Source of the DNA: Centropus unirufus | Lineage: Eukaryota > Chordata > Aves > Cuculiformes > Centropidae | Direction: 5' to 3' | NCBI GenBank assembly: GCA_013397695.1 | Contig: VYZI01000053.1 | Coordinates: 3,016,957 to 3,080,956, forward strand | DNA: 64,000 nt | In this document: positions 50,102 through 62,987 of the stretch, piece after piece | Layout: each line of letters starts with the position of its first letter | Position numbering within the stretch: the first letter of the stretch is position 1 | Made by a program: the position numbers and the translations under genes | Notes under the pieces: generated by a model | Told to the model about the DNA's origin: nothing | The model's input: the letters and a program-made list of their open reading frames with translations, nothing else | Databases searched by the model: none

Positions 50102-51968
50102 GTAGGAATCCTCCTTGTCAGAGCTCATGGGTGTGCTATTAACATGCCCACAGAAGCCATACAGCTCAACTACAAGTACAGCAGACGGAGAGCCCCCAGG
50201 CTAGCAGAAGGGGGTTTTAGCTATTTACAAAGGACTAGAAAACAGTAGAAAACAAAACCAAAAGGAAGAAAACCTAGTTATAGAATACTCTGAAAGACAG
50301 TAGCTGTCACTACAGAGATGGAATGCTGCTGAATCAATTTCCTGGCTTCCACAGTAGATTGATACCTTTAAAAAAAAGACCTAGGTAGCACGAGAAGTTG
50401 ATGACAGATTTGATTTCAGTTTGCTTTCTTTCACAAGTTTGCTTTTGATATTGTGTTGCTGAATTTACAAATAAAAACAGTTTGATGGGTGTTTTTGCCT
50501 TATACTGAAAAGCCTTGGATAGTGGTAGTAAATAAGAGTCACATTTCTTTGGAAACAACATAACCAAATAATAAGGCCACAGAAAATCTTGTCTACAACT
50601 CTACATGAGTTTGGAAAATCTAGATGAGGTTCTTTTCCTACTAACCTACAAAAGTCAGTCTGGTAGCTGGTAGCATCAAGTGCCAGGACAAAGAAGAGTC
50701 TATCCGAGCGCATTTCATTTAAGGAGCTGTAGTGGACTTCACATCAGAAAAACCTGCCACAGCCCCATCCCCTTCTACAGCTGCAGTGCTGATGTAAAAT
50801 AGTACCAGGGCTGGGCAGTGATCAGAATTTAACATGAATACAGTTTTCTTGGTTTCATTCTAATTGGTCCCAGACTTAAAATTAAACTCAAGCTTATGTA
50901 CTTAATTTACCTAATTGCCTTGCTGCATGAGGTCTCTGTTGTTAGCATATCATCCTGACAGGCTGTAAGCTATGGTTTCATACCGATGCATAAATGTAAA
51001 AGTATTGACGTACAGTCTGCCACCATGGGACATGGCTTGATTTACACATCCATTATGCAGCCACAAACACATAGATCCAGATCATCCTGAGCAGCTGTAT
51101 CCAAGCTATCCAGATTTTAACCAACGCTACCCATTTATTCTTAAACCACTTGTGCTAGCATTGTTTTAACACACCACACAAAAATGTTTGCCAGAGGAAT
51201 CCTATAAGTCATCTAAGTGCACATCATATGTGCCTTCTCAATAGCAAGATGAAATTCTCTTTCAGCTTGCAACTTTCCCCTTCAGACAAGTAGAATTTTG
51301 CCTTGCAGCTATGACAGTGCTCAAGTTAAACGCTGATGCAATAAGCTGGAAAACATTGCTATTCTAGCCAAAGCTTTCGATCCTCCCACAGAATCAAGGG
51401 GAAGGCTCCCTGCCCTCAGAAAGCAGCTCATGAACCCGAGCTCTAAGGCAACAAATCCCAGCCACGAGCTCGGGGCAGAGCGAGACCGCAGCCTGTTCAG
51501 CCTGTTAACAGTCCCTCCAGTTGCTAAAGATTTAAACACATGCAGACGTAGGTCAAAGTACAGAAGGGCCATGCAATGTGTGGGTTCGGGGGGATTATTC
51601 ATTATGCGTGGCTTCCTCACACATTGGGCTCAGCAGCAGCTAATGGACTTTCCCTGTTTGACTCTCCAGCAAGGAGAGCATTTTCAAGAGGCGATGCCAA
51701 GTACAGCTCTGCTGTTTGTGTGCGAGTTGTGTCAGAGCACTATGAAACGCAAAGGTAACTTTTCTTGCAGGTTTTGCCCCATGCCTACCAGATCTGGAAT
51801 GTTACTTTTTGGATGCTGCCATGACTTTTTTTTTGTACAAATGCCTACCTGGCAAGTTGCACCTAGCACTGAAGGCATTTATTTGTCAGAGGCTCAGATT
51901 CTTCAGAAGGCTTCTACCATTTTCCTTCCTCTCCATCTCTTTTGCCTTTTCCTCTTCTTTTTGTTTGT

Positions 51969-51996
51969 TTCTTTGTTTAGGGTTCTTTGTTTAGGG
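51969..51996. repeat. 14-bp tandem duplication
   Basis: ttctttgtttaggg occurs twice head to tail (51969-51982 and 51983-51996), inside a T-rich (TTTG-like) stretch. Confidence 0.85.
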
Positions 51997-54900
51997 TTTT
52001 TAAGTGTCTGACCCATAACATGTGTTACAGAACAGATTAATTGCTTTCTCAAACACTGAGAAGATTCAGTTCAGCCAAGAGTCCCATATAGGGTTTCACC
52101 GTTTCTGTGATCCTCCTCTCAGAATTCACTTTTTTTCTGTCTTCTGTGCCATTTCTCCTATTACAGGCTTTTAGTAGAAACTCTACGATTCAATAAGTGA
52201 ATCCAGACAATGAATAAAACAAAAGGATAACGTGAAAAAAAAATTATTTGTCCTCAAGAGAATCAAAGTTTCATCTACTTTGAATTGAAATTGGAAAGTA
52301 AATTTGATCCAAAAAGAGGCAAGTTATCCTCATTCCAATAGAGTATAGATCAATTCTTTAAGGCCTTTTACTTCCAGCAGTGGTAATAGATTCCTTGCAG
52401 TCACCCTAGCACAGTCATTCCCAGCCTTTACCTTGCGATTCTCTGTCTCCAGGGAACTCCATTCCCATGACCAGGGCCAACACATGAGACAACCCAAGGC
52501 CTGGTGTCCACCACAAAGCTTAACACACAGATACAAATATTGCAGGCTTTGGTTTACAGCTCATTTCTCTGATCACTTCCACGTTTCCTGCATGAAAGCT
52601 TTTGACATCTCTGAGGCGAGGCTGCCAAAACGTAAAAGCAAGTGTCTTCACGGCTCTTTTTCGCCTCAAGGTGAGACTGTTGCATGCAGACTTGCCCTGT
52701 GCTACAAGTTGTCTATTTTGGTAGAATTTCAGGCTTTTCAATAACACAAATAACCATCGAGGGTTTACTGAGACAGTATTAGAACCTTATCTAAGCTGGG
52801 GACGGCCCTTCCGTCACCGCATGAAGCAATATAACATTACTGCGCGTAGTCAAATATATTGCTGCATTTGATAAGATTTGTAGACCCATTTTTCCTCAAT
52901 TTTATAGAGAATCCAGACTCATTGGTTTTTTTCTCCTTTCCCCACCCCTGCCCCCACCTTTATACATGCTGTGCCTCTTCAGGATTGTAATAGGTCTAAG
53001 TCTTGGCTAGGAGTTTGTGAACCTCCTGAATACTATTATTTCTTTGTTCTAAAGAGGACATCAGCAGCTGAAATCCATGTATAATTTTCTTTTTCAGAAG
53101 AATGAGGCATAAGACAGCGAACATAATTTCAATATCATTTCAGCCGGGCAGGATAATTCCTTAAATGTTCTTCCCGTCTCTAATTTCTGCTTTGATGACA
53201 TGATTATTGTTTAAATGTAGAAGAAAGCAAGAGAGTTTTTATATACAGTGTGGGCGTTTCACCTGCCATATGTAAAAAAAATAAAAACCCCACCACTTGA
53301 AGCACATCACAGAAGCAGAGGTAATTAGGTATTGGCGTATCATGCAAGTTAAAAAAAGAAGCTTGAAAAATTATATGGCTCAATAAAGTTGTTTTTATCC
53401 TAAAACAACAAAAAACAAGTTCTCAAGGGGAAAAGTAAATTGCAAACAGGGAACACTTAAGATTCTTAGAAGTGATAATCAATAATAAATGCAGAGAATA
53501 AGGACAAATTATCCTTTTAAAGGATTTCTTTGTAAGGAATAGGATCACATATCTGTATGCAAGCCTTCAAGTAGCCAGATAGGTTTTAACAAATACCAGT
53601 TGCCATATCACACACAGCACCGCCCTGTAGGAGTCATTATTACTATTAATCTCACCTAATGTATACATGCAGTGACAGGATCTACCAGGATATTTGCACC
53701 CAACAGAAATGAGACTACTCAAGGAATTTGTTTTCTGAAACCATTTAAGACACTAAAAAAACTCATGAACGAAATTTTTCCTTGGAACAAGTCCTTTACT
53801 GTTCTAACATTTTTACAGTCTTTCATGTATTTATAGCCAGTGCTTCCAAAATGTAATGTATCTGTGTTACTAAGCATGTTAAGAACCAGTACAGCATTGC
53901 AGACAGATAAAATGCACGTAAAATCTTAGAAGACTGTGGTAATCGCAGGCATTTCTATTTTTTTAATATTTTTTTTCTGAAATGACCTGACAGTTCAACT
54001 GGCGGAAAAAATCAGGGCAAACTAAACTGAAATCCACATATTCACGCAGAAATTTGCAAAGATCAAGCAGAGATTTAGCACAGCTTGTACTAGCGGAGTC
54101 TTGGTCTTGTGTTTATTAGGGCCAACACAAAACACTCGTGAGGTCAGCTGGAGCTGAGCAGAACCTAGATCAGACACGCCGACAGGCAGCAGGGTTTCAT
54201 TTGCTCCTATTCTTAGAGCCAGCTGCTCCCAGCTACCTCACCTGCAGCCACAGAGGTATTTTTGGAGTATGGAATTTCCAGCCTTTTGGTTTCGGTGTTT
54301 ACATACAGCCTTCCAGACAGGCTTGCCCTATAATTCTAATTGAGCCCAGTAAGAAATGTTAAGATTCGAGCATTTGCTTCAAATTGGAAGGCAACCAAAT
54401 TTTTGAAAGCTTCCTTAAAATGGAATTGCTTTTCTATACACAGATTGAAATGTTGGATGAAACATTAAAGAGAAATATCGAATTGGCCCTTTTGAGCCCA
54501 AATTTTTATTCATTAGGGTTTTTTTCCCCCCTCATTTGTTTGGCTTATTCCTTTGTTCAACAAAAATGATTTCCAGATTAGGGTGTTATATAAGAATATT
54601 TCATTTATGGACAAAATTGTTCTGTGCTTTACCATCCTTGCTGTTTCTCAGTACAAAGATACAGGGACTCAGTGAAACAGGAGTTTGCATTCTGCAGCTG
54701 AATTACATTACAGGAACACAGATGGAACTTTAGATGTAAAGCCATATTTTTAGCCAAAGCACAGTTGAAGCGGTGTCATCCAATGTAGTTAGAGACATAC
54801 ACAAAGACGCTTGCAGTAATACACATTTATCATTTCTAGTGAATGGCTGATACAGTACCCTATGTACCCTGTCTTTGAGAAGTACCGTCATTTTAATTAC

Positions 54901-57011
54901 ATTTTTTTTTCCTTTAACCGGAGAGAATGAAATATTACATTCCCATATGTGGCCTTATATTGCTGCTTCATTTGGCTAGCACCGAAACTCTTCCTCCAGT
55001 TTTCCCTTTGTGAGTACCTGTGCGAGAACCGATATTTTCATGGACATTGTGTAATGGCTCCAGGGTGAGACATTTGCCATTTCTGTCAGAGAAAGCAGAT
55101 ATTCATTGTAAGAATTGTGAAATTCCACCTCCAGAGCACAGGTGTGAATTTCCATACATTTGCAATTGTCAGAGGGAATGTTCAGTGTTTTCATGGTAAA
55201 ATGATCATTTCCAATACCAAAATCCCCTCAGTTCATGGAGGATTTTAGGTGGGATCAGAACCATTTACTTTTATCACAAAGTGTTGCTGTGATGTTTTGC
55301 TGGTATGGAGCAGTTTTATTATTTTTGGCATACTGCATATCTGAGCTTAAAAATTAGAAGGAAAAAATCTCATTAAAATAGGAAGTTGAAAGCACTGAAA
55401 GGATTCAGCATTTGAAAGCAATGAGAAAGGCAGGGGGCTGGGCATAGCTCCCCGCACAAACACGTATTCACAGCTCTCAGTTCTGGGCTCTGACGTCCCA
55501 TTCAGGCACATCAGTGAGGTGCTAGACAAAATGTTCTGGAAAGATGAAAATACACCCCTATAACAATTTGATCAAGCAATAGCTTGTGGAGATACATCAG
55601 GGCAGCAGTAGCCCCTTGGCACTGTTGTTTGTTTCTAGCTTTAGAAGCTTAAAAACCCACTGGAAGCAACACTTCAGCAAATCCTTCCCCATTACAGGAC
55701 ATTACTCTTACAGCTCTGTGAGAGGTGAAGAAAGACCTAAAAGATCTGTTAAATGCTGGAGGCTTTGGAGACTATTCTGAATAAATGCTGGATATGGTAT
55801 TTCATATTTCTGGTAAACAAGATGCAGAACTTGGGAACAGGATAGGGAGAAGTATTCCCAGTGAAAAAGATGTAAAGAGAGAATCAGCCAAGGAGGGAAT
55901 ATGGGAACGAACAGGCTCCTTCTTGGAAAGCCTTTTGCTACCAGTAAGGAGAGCACTATTTTTCCAAAGAAAAAATGCCATGAGATGGCCGAAGGACTGC
56001 TGCTGTCAACAATAAGCAGCCATCAGAAGCTGGTAGGTGTTTTCTGAGACATTTAATATTTTAGGAGATGAAAACATGAATTTCTTTTTTCTAGAACATA
56101 TTATACTTCATAGTAAGAAGCCTTCAATAATGTTGTAAACTAATAAAGAAAAGAAAGTCAGAAACAGCGTTTTGAAGGCTTTTCTTCTTGCCTTCCTCCA
56201 AAGTTGGAAATAAGAGAAGGGTAGATACCAGACACTCAAGCCTGGAAAACATGGGTGATCAGGGTGCAAAATGTTAGATAATCCAGCAGTTTAGTTGACT
56301 CTGTTATGTATCCATGACTACACATTGAGTCCTTCCCAGAAACAGCATTTAATTAATCTCAGAAAAGCAAAAATGTTAATTTTTGAATAAATAACAGAGC
56401 CCCACCTACTGTTGTTTTACTGTATGCATTTCTAGGTACACATACACACTTAATGCAAATATCATTCATTAGTGCATGCAAGGAATTTTTTTATAGGAAC
56501 CCTAATGATGGATTATAATTTCATAGCATGCATGCTTTGCATACATACACAACTGATCAACTTGTGATTAAAATCTCTAAATAGAGGTGGATTTCTTTTC
56601 ATTATTCTGTGACTCAGACTTTCCTGGTTAAGATGAGCACAGAAACATTAAAAAGCTCACAAGGGAAAGATTAAAATTTTTCAAAAAGGCCCTGAAAATC
56701 TTTTTGGTCAGCAGTTGGCAGAACACATACCCATTTTGCTAGCAACACCCGGGTTTAGAGCAACAGAGGTTCCATCACTCATTACTGGCCTTACCAGACT
56801 ATCTGACACATGATGTTTTTGCACTCAGAGAGAATAGGAGAACAGAGAATTCCAGCAGCATGAAAATCCTTTGAAATGGCATAGGTTTTTTAGTTCAACT
56901 AGAAAATATTAAGAATAACATTCATGGAAAATAGAATACGCATTCTCATTTTGAGTAAGGGGAACCACAGTGCTCAGGAATTTTAGTGAAGGTACTCATA
57001 AATAATGAAAC

Positions 57012-57192
57012 AGAGAATCATAGAATCATTAAGGTTGGAAAAGACCCCTAAGATCCAACTGCCCAATCCAGTTGGAGACCACCATGCCTACTAAACCAAG
57101 TCACCAAGTGCCATGTCTACAGTTTTTTTAACTCCTCCAGGGAAGGAGACTCCACCACTTACCTGGGCAGCCTGTTTCAGTGCTTGACCAGT
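57012..57192 (-). mobile_element. CR1 LINE fragment, minus orientation
   Basis: gagaatcatagaatcattaa at the left, then ggttggaaaagacccctaag, caccatgcctactaaaccaa, a gtgccatgtctacag block and cctgggcagcctgtttcagt. About 180 bp, same subfamily as the copy at 45226. Confidence 0.94.
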
Positions 57193-60100
57193 AAACATAA
57201 GGCTTTTAAAAATGCCTGTTTCACCTGTCTATTTGTTATTTGCTATTACTTTAGTTACATACGAGCTGGAATGCCTTTTGCATAGGGAATACTTGAAAGA
57301 ACTTTTCTGAGATCCAGTGTCCAAAGTGGGAGGTGTATTTTGAAAACGACAAAACGCTTTCTTGTAACCTGCCACAATCAGAAATCAGTATCACATTTTG
57401 CAGGTAACGTCTTGCCTTTCAAGTGTTGCCACTTACTACAAGTTCACAGTTTGGTGTGATTTTAAAATAGCAGCAGAACTGTGTCAAAACTACAAGGAAA
57501 AAAAAATACCTCGTGCAAGCAAAGTGAATTGAAATACCTAATAAAACGTGACAGCTGGAGAAAAGGACCAATTCATGTGTTGCGCTGAGAATGGCAACAG
57601 GCTTCAAAAAACTGTTGTTAGCTGGCAGCAATTGTTCTGTTCTGTCACTTTAATAGGTGATAAGCCAAAAATGTGGGAAGAAATGCTCCCCATTAGAAGT
57701 GCACTTATTTCCACAATTTCATGATAGTGTTTTGATAATGCTTTTAAACATAGCTCTCCAAAATATGGTTCCCAGTGTCTTAAATAAAGCTAAATGGAAA
57801 TGAATTTAGAGGTTCCTCTTTGAGTATTAATTTCTTCAAAGGAAGTAAAGACATCTTGTGTCTCCTGGTCTTTTACTTCCTTTTTGCTCGATTGTAATGT
57901 AACAGCTGATATGATTTTACTTGCCCCCCAAAAGACGCTAGGATGTTTGAGTCTAGTCAAGCACAGAACACAGACACAAATATTGATTGTTGTTTAAGTT
58001 ATGCAAAATATTTGGTGACAGGATGTGGAAATTATTATCCTTCTTGTAATTTTTGCAAAAGTTTGAGAAAAACCTTTAGCTGAAATCTCTGATATTTTCT
58101 AAAAAATATATTTAAATATTTCATGTGTGATGGTATTTTCAAAAGATGAACATTTGCAAAATTGTAGTAAGCATTGATAACTTACACATGAGAAAGAACG
58201 GCATATTCCTTTACTACAAAACACTCTATATCAAACTCAAGATGTATAAACTTTCATAAATTCACAAAAAAATCTGTTTTAAATTATTTTGGTTTGTTTT
58301 ATGTTTGGCCACTGAACGATAAAAGGAAAACTTGAACTTTTCAGTTTTAAATACTGAAAGACTGAACAGACCACATGATTCTCTTAAACAAGGAAAAGAT
58401 TTTTTATAAATCTGTGCGAGAAAAAAACAACCTGTCCTAAGGGAAGCAAATCCAGAATGCAGGACAGGGAAGAAACACCAGAAACTGAAAAATTAGCAAA
58501 TTTGATTCACCACTATGTGCCAGAAAAATTAAATTCAAAGTGGGTGAGTAGGACCTGCTTTTGAACTTCCTCGTCTCCTCCAGCTCCCCTCACCACCATT
58601 AACATCTGAAGTGTAGCTCTGCTCCCACCTCTCTTCAAAAGTCACCCACTGTGCCTGCCCGCACACATACATCGGTTGAAGCTAAATGTGAAATATTACA
58701 TGCAACAAAATAGCTCAGATAAAAACAGGCTCCTGCTGTCTTGAGAACAACTTTTCGGAACTTAAAAACACGTGCAGGTGTTGGATATAGCATGACAACA
58801 TTTGAGTTTAAACTATAGATGTGATAGGTTTATGATATCCATTAAAAGCTGGATATAGTATGCTGTTTAGTATTTATGTAACATATATTACTTCCGTATC
58901 AAAATCAACAGAGGATTAGGAACACAGATTGGAAAAACACATTTAAGAACAGACAAGTTGCTCCCTGAGTATCTGGAGCATGTCCTTGAAGAGCGAGGCA
59001 TTATGCACAGACTCGAAGATTAACACTTCTAAGTTCCTCTGCAGACATATATTTTTTTAAGGATGAGCCACACAATGCCTTTGATGTTTGCATGATGCTA
59101 GGACAAGAGTGCATTAAACAGTCTACTTTTTCCCTCAGGAACATCACTGCAAGGACCGCAGAGCTGAGGCAGCAAAAATTCCTTTGTTAAATACAAGTGC
59201 CAAATTCCAATAGCAAAAGAAATGGTGCAAAACACTTCTGGCAAGTTAATATCAGTACATTTTATTATTGTCCATAACACTGGGAGGCCAGGCTATATTG
59301 TCTGTGGATTTTCTTCAGCACCGGCTCAAAGAATTTATGACATGCAGTTCTTATTATTAAATTAATAAAAAATAATTGCTCTGGAAGCAAAAAGAAACAC
59401 AGATATGTCTTAAGTTCTCTTGAGCTTTTTGAAATGACGGGGCTTCCTGAGAGTGAACGTATCTAGGAGGTAGGAAGAAATATATAGTCTGGAGCCAGGA
59501 TGTCATAGGCTGTTTCTGATAAACTAAATACAAAATAAGAAGTTTGAGTGTGCCTGCTACTCATTTTCCAGAATGCTCAGCATTCAGTCCTTAGAAATAC
59601 ACCCAGGTTGAGTACACACCAAGCCAATACAGAAGTCATGTGAAGCATAACTATTTTTTAAACTTCCATATTGCTAAGTATACAGCCCATGGAATTCTCA
59701 ATACCAGTTAGAACCTTATGCGAATTTTCCATTTTCACATCCCATAGGAGCGTAAAAAAGGGAATTTTCTCTAGTACAGATCAAATGACTGGGATTAAAT
59801 TTGAAGGGCCAGACTGGAATAACTCCATTGACTTTTCAGAGGTAGGCAGCGTTACATGTCTTGAGAGTCTGGCCTAATGTGCATATTAATCTGTTTAAAG
59901 TATTTCAAACATTCTACCAGTATCTTCTAATAATAGCTTTAAAAATGTGTTGCAAGCCTCAAAGTATGTTGATATAATATTAAGTGTATTTTTTTCACAT
60001 GTAGCCTACTCAAAGGAGAAGAAAAAAAATAGGAATATCTGATTTGTTGTAACTCATATTCCAACCCTGGTACTACCTAACAACATCAAGAAGGAAGCTT

Positions 60101-62300
60101 TCCAATAATACTCACATAAATTTCAGCTTAAGTCACAGAAACGTAGTTTTGACTATCACACATTCAGAACAGTCAAATTAATTATCAGAGCAAGGTGTAA
60201 AGTGGAAATTGAGATTGAAAATAAAAGGCCCACAGGTTTAAGAGGCATCCATGTTTATGGTTTATAAAAAGATTTTCAGGAAGTTAAATACAGCTTATCT
60301 ACACCAACCAGCTCCACCCTTTTCTGTCGAGTATAAAATGCCCTGAACCTCAAAGATTTTGCTGCCAGCTTCAAGTAGAATTGAGTCCTAAGAGAAAGGC
60401 AAGTTTTAATGGCAAGTTCAATGCATTTTAATGGTGCATGAATCTTAAATAAAGCAGAGTGAGGGAATGTCAGCACAGCTTAATGCTACAGACTGTAGGA
60501 ACAGATTTGTGGTTGTACTTTTGCCTGCATCTTTATTTTCCAGGTATACCAGCTGCATCAGTGCGAGAGATTTCCGACTGACTTCATAGAATTACGTATT
60601 TCCAAGTCCAATAAGGCAGCTTGCAAACTCCCAGGGAAAGCTCTTTGAACTCCTCGCGTGCTCTGGTCTCCTTTCTCTTCTCATGTGTTAGCGCTTTAAT
60701 CATGACCCAGAGAAATTATATCATAATGACTAGTGGCACAATTCTGTCTTTTTCTGTCTGTACGACCTCTTGTAAAGATACCCATGTCCTTTTAACTTCT
60801 CTGGCTATATAGATAAATATTGCTATAGAGGCATATAAGTCAGCACGGCTGCAAAATCTCCTAGAAAAGCTATATAAATTCTCAGCTGCAAGCCTACGGT
60901 GAGCTCCTGGAGTAGATGGGCTAATGGGTTAAACTGCCAGCAGTGACACCTGAGCAGACGTGCCCTGTGCCATCACAGACAGGATGGAAGTATGAAAAGC
61001 ATCTGAAAAATGCAGTGGTGGGACTTGCAGATAACCTAAGGATGCTTCTACTCATTGATAGCGAGCCAGAAGAAGTTAGATTTCCAAATTCTAAGAAAAA
61101 CTAAAAGAAGCTGGGTAGCTAATAGTCAAGATCCTGTTTCTAGATTTCATACGGAATGATCAAGTAGTTCAAAGATGTGAGAACAACTTCAATCTCGACG
61201 ATAACTGGAGAAGTTTCTAGTGTCACCTTTTGGTGGGGCCACTGTGTGCCAAAAAAAAAAAACACCAAACCAACTAGGGATGGCTTTATACTGACTGTTG
61301 TTACCACTTTATTAAAATCTCTTCTCCCTCCTCCCAAAAAATGTATTCTAGACACAATTACCCCTACTAACATGCGCTTCCACTTCATTGAGCCCTTCCA
61401 GACTTTGTCTAAGTATATTCAGTTGAGTTAACTTCCCATTTAACTCAGGATGATTAATCTTCTCTGATTTAACATCATCTAGCCTCACCTGATATTTAAT
61501 TGCATTTACACAAATATAAAAGCCTAATAAGAAACACCTCCTACTCACAATGTATATCCTTCTTCTGTCTTTTATCATTGTATAGTTCAATTGTACTGAA
61601 TCTACATGGACCCTCTAAGTGTTCTTAGATATGTTTATCTCCATTTTCCATCAATGAAAACATTTCTGAAAAGTCTTTATCCATCAAGTCATTTCTCTCC
61701 GCTGGCACAGACTTGACCATTGTATGCCTGAAAAATAAATGGCTGACTCAAAGGAATAGATTATGGCTGAAATAAAAATAACCTCCCATGACACATTCAG
61801 CTACATTTTTCAGCCACAACTGTGAAGATTTGCAAATTTGCAAGTATCTGAAAATACGAATCTTTAAACATTCCTTTAATGGATCCAAACTTCTTTTATG
61901 GTAACAGGCATATAGACCTTTTCTGAAATAACTTTGGCTATTTCCAAATACAAAATGTATATCTTTTTTCAATTAAGATCTTATTTAGCACAAGAATATT
62001 TTGACATCAGCGTTGCAGAATATTTAAAAGTTAAGATTGAATCATATTGATGTAATAGTTTGACAGCATAATATGGAGTAATTCAAGAACAAGGAGCCCA
62101 TAATGTGGCTTCATGAAACTGAAAATATTTTTAAAGCATTTTTTAGGCCATGAAGACAATTTGGATATTGTTTATTTGTTTGTATGTTTTAATCCACAAG
62201 AAATGCTAAAATATTTCCCCCCTGAAGCAGGAAAAAAACTAAGGTATTTTATAATTCATGATTATTTCTGCCTGTAAATGGGTTGCTCAGCATCGATTAT
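57193..62300. other. Intergenic sequence, no gene recognised
   Basis: AT-rich unique DNA with short chance frames only. The same holds for 62512-64000, apart from the T11A8 tract. Confidence 0.45.
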
Positions 62301-62511
62301 TTCATAGAATTATAGAATGGTTAGGGTTGAAAGGGACCTTAAAGATCAACCAGTTCCAACCACCTTGCCATAGGCAGGGGCACCTCCCACTGAATCAGGT
62401 TGCTCCAAGCCCCATCCAACCTGACCTTGAACACCACCAGGGCAGGGGCCTCCACTTCTCTGGGCACCCTGTACCAGTGCCTCACCACCCACACAGGAAA
62501 AAAAAAAAAAT
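62301..62511 (-). mobile_element. CR1 LINE fragment, minus orientation, with internal A13 tract
   Basis: ttcatagaattatagaatgg, ggttgaaagggaccttaaag, gggcacctcccactgaatca and ctctgggcaccctgtaccag. It belongs to the same type as the copy at 40992. At its right end an A13 run (62498-62510) replaces the shorter A-rich site normal in CR1. Confidence 0.93.
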
Positions 62512-62968
62512 AATGCTTGCTGTTCTACAGAAATTTCAGAAAAAGTCAAAGATAGCCCCAGATCAAAGTATCTTAAGACAAGTTTGTTCAAATTCCTCAT
62601 GTTTCCTCATGGGGCAATTTTAAGCCATGGTCTCTCAGTGTCACTTGGGCAGTGTAATAGCGGGGGAAAAATCAACTCGAGATTTCATAGAAAGAATTTT
62701 GGTAGTAAGAGAAGGAAGAGGGGTGGGAGGAAAGACCCTATTTTGCTCATAAAACTATTTACCAGACAACACACGAACACTATAAATATGAAAGGCGTAA
62801 TTATGGCTCATAGTTGTTCTCTCCATTAAGAAGAAAAAGGAAAAAAAAATCAGATGGAAGGGCATCTGAGGCTCGTTAAAAACTCTATGAGCTCTACAGA
62901 AAACGCAGTCCCACTGACACCAGCCAAAATGCCTACAGGCAATGTAATTTGCATTTGCTTTTGCATAA

Positions 62969-62987
62969 TTTTTTTTTTTAAAAAAAA
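62969..62987. repeat. T11A8 tract with 16-bp palindrome
   Basis: Eleven Ts followed by eight As. The central T8A8 is a perfect palindrome. Confidence 0.85.

Larger units (their letters stand above)
45521..57011. other. Intergenic sequence, no gene recognised
   Basis: Contains the 75-N gap, the 18-bp palindrome and a 14-bp duplication. The longest frame free of Ns and outside the CpG island, 193 codons at 51430-52011 (plus), has no recognised domain. Its hydrophobic C-terminus comes from a T-rich low-complexity stretch. Confidence 0.45.

Noticed and set aside
49829..50128. 99-codon minus frame across the small gap
   Set aside because: Continuity depends on Ns. The visible flanks have no recognisable protein character.
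51977..51996. Two ttaggg words that look like interstitial telomere repeat
   Set aside because: Only two copies, 14 bp apart, produced by a 14-bp tandem duplication in T-rich DNA rather than a head-to-tail TTAGGG array.
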